Below are positions 5,720-11,080 of a stretch of DNA of 13,986 bases, piece after piece. A model generated the notes under the pieces. It saw only the letters and a program-made list of their open reading frames with translations. It made no database searches and was not told where the DNA came from. Within the stretch, counting starts at the first letter, position 1; each line of letters starts with the position of its first letter. Origin of the DNA: Candidatus Bipolaricaulota bacterium. GTDB taxonomy: Bacteria; Bipolaricaulota; Bipolaricaulia; UBA7950; UBA9294. The translations under genes and the position numbers were made by a program. The stretch covers positions 1-13,986 of the forward strand of contig JAUWOJ010000020.1 in assembly GCA_030612175.1 (NCBI GenBank), in the 5' to 3' direction.

Positions 5720-7870
5720 CTAAAACAGGGGGCTGAAGCCAAAGCCAAATCTTGGCACGATACCCATCTCTGGTTCGAGAACCCATGCCATGTTTAAACG
5801 CACGTACATCCCGACTGCCGCAATTCCTAGCTCTACCCCAAAAGATGCCTTTGTGCCTTCGAGATTTACTTGGCTCAGATTGACTCCACTATCAAAGAAC
5901 AGGCTTGTTGTTAGCCCCTCTACTATGGCCAGACGATACTCGATGTTTGAGTAAAACAATCGACTCACATAGGAGGTTTCTGCTCCACGGATTGTCGAAG
6001 TTCCACCGAACTCATAAGTTTGCGAGATGGGAATGTCTTTTCCACCCCCCGCGACCAAGCGGATCGCGAGGACTTGATCACGCGAAGCGAGAAAAGGAAG
6101 ATCAATGTGTAAGGAGGTGAAGTATACCCAGTTTAGGTCAACCTTGGAGAACTCCACTCCGGGGGCGAACACACCAGCCTGCTCTAGCGCCACACGACGA
6201 CGACTACCTGTAGTGGGAAAGCTTGGGTTGGAAATGTCATCATAACGTAGGGCAACTGTGGCTGAATTGATAATTTGTTCAATTGGGTCGACCTGTTCAT
6301 GTTTGTATGCAAGATCAAGGTTTGTGTAGTCGGCCCAGGGGTAACTAACGGAAGCATTTCCTCCTAGGGTTATAAAGTTTGTTATCTCTTCGCCCGCTGT
6401 TCTTTCCTCGCTCTTGCGGTAGATATTGAGCCCGACACGGCTGAAATTGCCAAAGAAAGAGACTGTGCTATAACCCAAGTTCCACTCCGTACTCTCGTCT
6501 CCGATAAGCCCTCGGCTGTAAGAAAGAGATAGATCTTGCCCGGTACCAAAAAGGTTCTTCTGGGTATACGTAAGTGTTCCCAGTAGTCCCTCGCTTGCTG
6601 GTGAGTAAGCCAAGGAACCATTGATCCCGCCTAGTTTCTCGTTTTCGCCGATGGAAACTCTGAGGTGTACGGTTTCTTCAGTCCATTCGGGGAAGATATC
6701 GACTATACCGAAATAACCAAGCGCCATAAGGACTTGGTAGCTCACGGCCAGCTCCTGACGGTTCAATACTTCTCCAATGCGTATCCCCAGGTTCTTCAAG
6801 ATAACGTAGTCTTCGGTATAGCTGTTCCCCTCCAGACTGATCTCTCCGATTTTCCCCTCCTGCACTTCCAAAAAAAGCCTATCTCCCTCGACACTCTCTA
6901 CGGAAAAGCGAACCATGACGTATCCATTGCGATAGTAAAGCTCGTAGAGACCTTCTACTATTTGTAGGAGAGCGTAGTTGTCGATCGGAGTCTGTGGAAT
7001 TCTACCCAATGCAGCTTGCGCAACGTCCTCTGGGAACATACTGATTCCCACAAGCGCGATATCTCTGATATCAGTGGTGGCATCTATAAGAACGCGTTCT
7101 TTGAGATTCCATACAAGCTGTATTGAATCCTGCGTTACTCCTTGTTTCGGGGTTACGTCGACTTCAGAGAAATAGAACGAAGAGTTAAGGTTCGTTATCG
7201 TTTGCTGAATTTGTGTCTTTTTGAGGCATTTATCTGCGGGAATGTCAATCATTTTCAAGGCAAGTTCTTCTGGAATGTCTACTAGCCCAGCGATGACGTT
7301 CCCCGTTACTTTCCCCTCGATGATTTGTACTTGCAGAGTCTCTCCAGGGGTCACCGTTCCTATCATGATAAGGGTATATCCCTTTTCGTCGTATGCGTCG
7401 ATTACGGCGTTTAACGCTTCTACTAGGGAGTTGGTATTAAGTACTATTCCCTTCCTTACTCCATGATCTCGCAAGACGCGAAGGATGTTATCTGTGGGCA
7501 TAATTAGTGGACGGAAGAGCGTGATTCCAAAGAGCTCAAAAGGTTCTGTGTTGATGTTCCCTGTAATCTCAATCGTGTTCACAACAGGGTTCTCCTTCAC
7601 ATGAAAAATGAGCGTTCCTTGTTCGCCGGGTTCAGGGATCACTTCGCTGAACCATCCTAGTTCGTAGATTGCTTGTGATGCTGCTTTTAGCTCATCAGCA
7701 GTAATCTGGCTCCCTGGTTCGAAGCTAACTACATCTAGGATTTCTCTTGCTTGGATTTCCTCGTTGCCATCGATCTCTATCGTTGAGATAGTGAGCGGAA
7801 AAACGGCCGCTAACGCAGCTATTGACCAAGCAAGAAACACAGCTAAGCTCAGCGCGAAGAATCTTTTCAC
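5720..7870 (-). CDS. bamA: outer-membrane protein assembly factor BamA (Omp85 family)
   Basis: Outer-membrane beta-barrel that inserts other barrel proteins. The 716 residues show a signal peptide (1 to about 21, ending AALAA), then about five POTRA repeats (roughly 27-94, 95-188, 189-260, 265-340, 341-409), each with the GN or GY turn pattern typical of the fold, such as TIEIDGNEEIQ, TIEITGNINTE and ISLEGNSYTED. The C-terminal barrel (about 412-716) includes YDDISNPSFPTTGSR (543-557) and FGGTSTIRGAE (621-631), and ends in the terminal Phe (FSPLF) expected of a barrel signal. The start is GTG at 7870 with AAAGGAGG about 7 bases upstream, overlapping the comM stop 12 bp away. It is shorter than the roughly 800-residue proteobacterial form. 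The loop-6 motif, usually VRGF or VRGY, reads IRGAE. Confidence 0.93.
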   Translation of the reverse strand: MKRFFALSLAVFLAWSIAALAAVFPLTISTIEIDGNEEIQAREILDVVSFEPGSQITADELKAASQAIYELGWFSEVIPEPGEQGTLIFHVKENPVVNTIEITGNINTEPFELFGITLFRPLIMPTDNILRVLRDHGVRKGIVLNTNSLVEALNAVIDAYDEKGYTLIMIGTVTPGETLQVQIIEGKVTGNVIAGLVDIPEELALKMIDIPADKCLKKTQIQQTITNLNSSFYFSEVDVTPKQGVTQDSIQLVWNLKERVLIDATTDIRDIALVGISMFPEDVAQAALGRIPQTPIDNYALLQIVEGLYELYYRNGYVMVRFSVESVEGDRLFLEVQEGKIGEISLEGNSYTEDYVILKNLGIRIGEVLNRQELAVSYQVLMALGYFGIVDIFPEWTEETVHLRVSIGENEKLGGINGSLAYSPASEGLLGTLTYTQKNLFGTGQDLSLSYSRGLIGDESTEWNLGYSTVSFFGNFSRVGLNIYRKSEERTAGEEITNFITLGGNASVSYPWADYTNLDLAYKHEQVDPIEQIINSATVALRYDDISNPSFPTTGSRRRVALEQAGVFAPGVEFSKVDLNWVYFTSLHIDLPFLASRDQVLAIRLVAGGGKDIPISQTYEFGGTSTIRGAETSYVSRLFYSNIEYRLAIVEGLTTSLFFDSGVNLSQVNLEGTKASFGVELGIAAVGMYVRLNMAWVLEPEMGIVPRFGFGFSPLF

Positions 7871-7882
7871 TTGCTTCCTCCT

Positions 7883-9418
7883 TTAGGTGAAGGTGCCATC
7901 GATTGAACGATACTGGAGGGCTTCAGCAATGTGCTCCGCGGAGATCTGTGGAGCGCCTTCAAGATCGGCGACGGTTCGTGCTACTTTGAGGACACGTGTG
8001 TAGCCCCGGGCACTTAGCGAAAACCGATCGATAGCCTTTTCCAAAAGCCCCTTCGCCTCTTTCCTAAGTATGCAGTATTGTTCTAACTCTTTCGAATTTA
8101 GTTGCGCATTCGAAAATCGACCTGGCTTTGTCTTCATTCGTTCCCATTGTATCCGTCTTGCTTCCTTTACTCTAGTTTGGATGGAGCGCGAGTCTTCCCC
8201 TGTGGGGCGGGCGACTAGCTCCTCTCGGCTAAGTCGTGGAACTTCAACGAAGAGATCGATTCTGTCCATGAATGGGCCAGAGATGCGTTTTCGATAGCGT
8301 TTGATTTCGTGCAGACTACAAGTGCATGGATGAAGGTGGTCCCCCAGGTGTCCGCATGGGCAGGGATTCATTGCACAGACCAACATAAAATTGGCGGGAT
8401 AGCGAACCGATACACCTGCACGAGACAACAAGATTGTTCGGTCTTCAAGTGGTTGTCGCAGAGTTTCCAGAACGCGCCGACCAAATTCAGGGAGTTCATC
8501 AAGAAACAGTACGCCGCGGTGAACAAGGGTAACTTCCCCTGGACTTGGGAGGCCATGTCCCCCACCCACCATTCCAGCATAGGAGATGGTGTGGTGCGGA
8601 GACCGAAACGGTCGTTGAGCCACTAGGGGTGCATTGTGTTCTACCATGCCAGCGCTACTATGGATTCGTGTAACTTCAATTGATTCCTCAAATGAAAGAG
8701 GGGGAAGAATTCCGGGGAGGCAGTGTGCTAACATGCTCTTTCCCGCTCCGGGAGGACCGATCATCAGTAGATTGTGTTCGCCTGCCGCGGCCACCTCAAG
8801 TGCGCGCTTAGCCTGCTCTTGTCCCTTTATTTCAGACATATCAACTAAGGGTTGCTTGAAGGCTCTTGCCATAACCTCAGCGCGATCCATTTCAAATCTG
8901 CTCAGGGTGAGCTTGCCGGAAAGTCCTTCAGTTACTTCAGCGAGCGTGCTCGCAGGGTAAACGGCAATATCTCCGATGAGAGCTCCCTCGCGGGCATTGT
9001 CCTTTGGCAGAATTATCCCATCCATTCTTGCTTGAGCCGCTAACAGGGTGATTGGCAGAACTCCGCGCACACTTCGTATCTCACCGTTCAGGGAGAGTTC
9101 TCCAAGGAGCAAGTAACTCCCTGGACAAGGAGAGACTTGACCGGATGCCACAAGAATCCCTAGAGCTATTGGAAGGTCGAATCCAACGCCTTCCTTGCGT
9201 AGATCAGCTGGAGCGAGATTGGCGGTGATTCGACTCGGTGGAAAGGAATAGCCCGAATTCTTTATTGCGCTGCGAATCCGCTCTCGGCTTTCAGTTATTT
9301 CTTTTTCTGGTAGCCCCACGATTTGAAATCTGGGAAGACCGCCCGCTACATCACACTGTACTTCAACTATTCTCGCGTCGATCCCGATTACTACACCGCT
9401 CACAAACTGTGCGAACAT
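7883..9418 (-). CDS. comM: ComM/YifB-type AAA+ ATPase (Mg-chelatase-like)
   Basis: Cytoplasmic AAA+ protein of the ComM/YifB family. In Vibrio and Acinetobacter, ComM is a hexameric helicase that extends branch migration during natural transformation; in other bacteria its role is unsettled. The 511 residues show the N-terminal Lon-like fold domain (GLPRFQIVGLPEKEITESRER, 27-47; NLAPADLRKEG...FDLPIALGIL), Walker A GPPGAGKSML (221-230), Walker B GVLFLDELPEF (302-312) and the Cys-rich NPCPCG...HPCTC (351-367), then the C-terminal Mg_chelatase domain. Length and motifs are normal and ATPase residues are intact. The start is ATG at 9418 with GAGGAG just upstream, 19 bp inside the end of yraN. No other competence gene is visible nearby, but a yraN-comM pairing is common and fits a DNA-processing role. 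Confidence 0.94.
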   Translation of the reverse strand: MFAQFVSGVVIGIDARIVEVQCDVAGGLPRFQIVGLPEKEITESRERIRSAIKNSGYSFPPSRITANLAPADLRKEGVGFDLPIALGILVASGQVSPCPGSYLLLGELSLNGEIRSVRGVLPITLLAAQARMDGIILPKDNAREGALIGDIAVYPASTLAEVTEGLSGKLTLSRFEMDRAEVMARAFKQPLVDMSEIKGQEQAKRALEVAAAGEHNLLMIGPPGAGKSMLAHCLPGILPPLSFEESIEVTRIHSSAGMVEHNAPLVAQRPFRSPHHTISYAGMVGGGHGLPSPGEVTLVHRGVLFLDELPEFGRRVLETLRQPLEDRTILLSRAGVSVRYPANFMLVCAMNPCPCGHLGDHLHPCTCSLHEIKRYRKRISGPFMDRIDLFVEVPRLSREELVARPTGEDSRSIQTRVKEARRIQWERMKTKPGRFSNAQLNSKELEQYCILRKEAKGLLEKAIDRFSLSARGYTRVLKVARTVADLEGAPQISAEHIAEALQYRSIDGTFT

Positions 9419-9777
9419 GTCTCCTCAACTTGGAACGCATCCTGGTAAAGCGAGATCCCTCTGCTCGCCACTATTACTACGTCGAATCGGGCTGGTAGCT
9501 CAGATCTAGTGATCATCAAGTAAGCCCTTGCTGTCGTAATGATTCGCTTGCATTTCCAAAAAGGCACTGCTTCCCTTGCGTCACCGTACCCCGAACTTGT
9601 GCGCATCTTGACTTCGACAAATACAAGGGTTCCTTTGTCGCGGGCAATAATATCTATTTCTCCAAAGCGAGAGTGCCAATTGCGTTCGATGATTCCATAT
9701 CCATGTTTGCGAAGAAACTCGCATGCAATATCTTCCGCCCATGTTCCAAGCTGTTGTCGTGTCTTCTTATGTGTCAT
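9400..9777 (-). CDS. yraN: UPF0102 family protein YraN (endonuclease-like fold)
   Basis: Small conserved protein of the UPF0102/YraN family, with a predicted restriction-endonuclease-like fold and no settled function. Motifs: LGTWAEDIACEFLRKHGY, NWHSRFGEIDIIARDKGTLVFVEVKMR (the Glu, Asp and Glu-x-Lys arrangement of PD-(D/E)xK nucleases), and the following Lys/Arg-rich helix. I choose ATG at 9777 (125 residues, normal for the family), preceded by AGGA about 9 bases upstream. A longer frame opens at ATG 9822 (140 residues), but that codon lies upstream of the -10 box of the likely promoter, so it would not be in the mRNA, and the extra 15 residues do not resemble the family. It is first in a yraN-comM-bamA unit. 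In many genomes yraN lies near rnhB and comM/dprA. Confidence 0.92.
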   Translation of the reverse strand: MTHKKTRQQLGTWAEDIACEFLRKHGYGIIERNWHSRFGEIDIIARDKGTLVFVEVKMRTSSGYGDAREAVPFWKCKRIITTARAYLMITRSELPARFDVVIVASRGISLYQDAFQVEETCSHSL

Positions 9778-9809
9778 ATGTTGTTGTCCTATATGTGATG
9801 CTATGTAAT

Positions 9810-9839
9810 ATAATAACCGCATTGCGCTGTGTTAAGCAA
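9810..9839 (-). promoter_or_regulatory. probable sigma-70-type promoter for yraN-comM-bamA
   Basis: On the minus strand TTGCTT (9839-9834) and TATTAT (9815-9810) are 18 bases apart. A transcript would begin near 9803, about 25 bases before the preferred yraN ATG at 9777. The divergent plus-strand promoter lies 25 bp away. Confidence 0.55.
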
Positions 9840-9850
9840 GGAAGGATAAG

Positions 9851-9870
9851 TCGCGAAAGTGACTTTGCGA
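9851..9870. promoter_or_regulatory. near-palindrome between divergent promoters (candidate operator)
   Basis: The arms TCGC(G)AAAGT and ACTTTGCGA flank a central G. The inner 11 bp AAAGT-G-ACTTT is perfect, and the outer TCGC/GCGA pair matches with one extra G on the left. The right arm covers the -35 hexamer TTGCGA of the plus-strand promoter, where a bound repressor would block RNA polymerase. No regulator gene is visible nearby, so function is inferred from position and symmetry only. Confidence 0.35.
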
Positions 9871-9893
9871 ACTGTAGTGAGTATGGGTATACT
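9865..9893 (+). promoter_or_regulatory. sigma-70-type promoter upstream of the amidohydrolase pseudogene and rpsO
   Basis: TTGCGA (9865-9870) and TATACT (9888-9893) are separated by exactly 17 bases. Transcription would start near 9900 and run through the pseudogene into rpsO-pnp. A good Shine-Dalgarno sequence AGAAGG (9925-9930) precedes the ATG at 9935. I found no equally good promoter closer to rpsO. Confidence 0.65.
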
Positions 9894-9934
9894 TTGTATG
9901 TTGTGAACAGGACAAAAACGAGCAAGAAGGCTAG

Positions 9935-10737
9935 ATGCGCATAGTCCTCATAAACGTTGCAGTAGTCACTGAGGGAACCTCTATAGCTGAAAACATGAAC
10001 CTCCAGTTTACTGATACTAGAATCTCTTCCATTACCAAAGAAGATTTGTCAACAACCGGAGGAGATGTGTCAATAAACGGGACCGGTAGATTGCCGATCC
10101 CGGGGTCGATCAACGCGCATACTTGCCTAGCAGAGACATTGAGCGAGGCGAAGTGGTGCCGGGAACAGAAGGGAGTTACCTCGGTTGAACACCTGGATCG
10201 GAGGGGTGCTTTGTCTGCTCCTACTCTGGCCGGTCATTGTGTTTATGTGAATAGCGATGACATGTGCTTGCTTGCTGACAAAAAAGTGAGAGTGGTTTGC
10301 TGTCCGGAAAGTAATGTGAAGCTCGCGTCGGAAAACTCCCCAGTTTCGATGATGCTGGAAAATACAGTAACAATCGCGCTGTGAAAGATGGAGCAGCCTC
10401 AGACAACGGCTCGAACATGATTGAGCAGACGAGGATGCCAGCTCTCTTGGAAAAAGGACTTGGCCAGGAGCCAACCGTGCTGTCGGCTCAGGAAGTATTC
10501 TAAATGGCGACAGTGAATGGCGCTTCTGCTTTGAATGAAGATGAAGATATAGAGACTCTTAGCGCGAGAAAGGAAGCTGACCTCTTATCAGCCTTGGTCT
10601 ATTCTGCGCAGACTGAAGATGCAACCGAGGTTATTGTTGCCGCTCGGGTCTTGCTGCGGGACAGAGAACTCTTGACAATCGATGAAGAAAACGTGAAAGA
10701 AGAAACAAGATGCCTAGCAGGCAGGTGTAAGAACTGA
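9935..10737 (+). pseudogene. degraded amidohydrolase (MtaD/SsnA-like, adenosine-type deaminase) pseudogene
   Basis: Remains of a metal-dependent amidohydrolase of the 5-methylthioadenosine/S-adenosylhomocysteine deaminase group, normally about 430 residues. The first piece (9935-10384, 149 codons) has the N-terminal strand region and GRLPIPGSINAHT, then jumps to LSEAKWCREQKG...VEHLDRRG, AGHCVYV and CPESNVKLASE. About 140 family residues are missing in frame near codon 67. At 10382 a TGA and a one-base loss fall exactly in the GTDGAAS motif; the next frame continues KDGAASDNGSNMIEQTR...AQEVF and meets TAA at 10501, where the family has a residue before MATVNGA. The last piece (10504-10737) continues MATVNGASAL, KEADL, then loses about 20 residues before SALVYSAQ, and ends LLTIDEENV. 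Metal ligands are lost (the HTH motif is HTC). Promoter and ribosome site remain. Family by recognition only. Confidence 0.88.
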
Positions 10738-10747
10738 ATAGTTGTCC

Positions 10748-10782
10748 AGTCCTGAGAGAAGGGATATCCCTCGCTCGGGATT
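10748..10782 (+). promoter_or_regulatory. long hairpin in the rpsO leader, candidate S15 autoregulatory element
   Basis: AGTCCTGAG (10748-10756) pairs with CTCGGGATT (10774-10782), giving 9 pairs including two G-U. Inside, after a 3x2 internal loop, AGGG (10760-10763) pairs with CCCT (10768-10771) around an ATAT loop. It ends 20 bases before the rpsO ATG. It is not followed by a T-run, so it is not an intrinsic terminator. Leaders upstream of rpsO often bind S15, and the outer stem has adjacent U-G and C-G pairs of the sort S15 recognises. Function is inferred. Confidence 0.5.
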
Positions 10783-10802
10783 AGGAAACAAAGGGAGGGC
10801 AG

Positions 10803-11075
10803 ATGAGCCTTACATGTGAGAGGACAGAGGAGATAATCCGTAAGTACGGGAAAAACGAGAAAGATACGGGATCAGTGAGCGTACAAATTGCACTTCTAAC
10901 GGAACGTGTTACCCAGTTAACAGGACACTTGAATGTGCATAAGAAGGATTTTGGCTCGCAGCGAGGTCTACGAAAGATGGTTGGCCAACGCCGTCGCTTG
11001 CTGAAGTATCTAAAGAATCAAAGCCTAGCAGCATATAAGGATCTGATTCAACAACTGGGAATAAGAGGAGTATAG
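10803..11075 (+). CDS. rpsO: 30S ribosomal protein S15
   Basis: Primary-binding protein of the small ribosomal subunit platform that contacts the 16S rRNA three-way junction at helices 20-22. At 90 residues it has normal length. Visible family blocks: DTGSVSVQIALLTERVTQLTGHL, HKKDFGSQRGLRKMVGQRRRLLKYLK and YKDLIQQLGIRG. The His, Asp and Ser of the rRNA-binding loop remain, but the usual HKKDHHSRRGL reads HKKDFGSQRGL, so a nearly invariant His-His pair and an Arg are replaced. ATG at 10803 has GGGAGG four bases upstream. The pnp start follows 5 bases after the stop, the classic rpsO-pnp operon, here with no room for the RNase III hairpin found between the genes in E. coli. A structured leader precedes it. 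Confidence 0.98.
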   Translation: MSLTCERTEEIIRKYGKNEKDTGSVSVQIALLTERVTQLTGHLNVHKKDFGSQRGLRKMVGQRRRLLKYLKNQSLAAYKDLIQQLGIRGV

Positions 11076-11080
11076 GACAA

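Noticed and set aside
8309..8960. Plus-strand open frames of about 105 codons opposite comM, and similar long frames opposite bamA, ompH, ftsW and pnp
   Set aside because: They are antisense shadows of well-identified genes, with no ribosome binding sites or family motifs.
9778..9822. N-terminal extension of YraN to ATG 9822
   Set aside because: The extra 15 residues do not resemble the family, and the codon lies upstream of the likely -10 box at 9810-9815.
10672..10700. Perfect TTGACA (10672-10677) as a -35 box for rpsO
   Set aside because: No acceptable -10 hexamer lies 16-18 bases downstream; the sequence there is A/G-rich (GAAAGA). The hexamer is part of the pseudogene codons for LLTID.
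10504..10737. A separate 77-residue gene starting MATVNGASAL
   Set aside because: It is the C-terminal end of the broken amidohydrolase: it continues the frame of 10384-10500 after a single TAA, and MATVNGA...LLTIDEE are family motifs. It has no ribosome binding site of its own.
10124..11030. The 9-mer GCCTAGCAG occurs three times (near 10125, 10712 and 11023) on the plus strand
   Set aside because: All three are read in frame as Leu-Ala codons (CLA, CLA, SLA) with unrelated flanks. I see no sign of an inserted repeat or deletion junction at the other two, so I treat it as codon coincidence.
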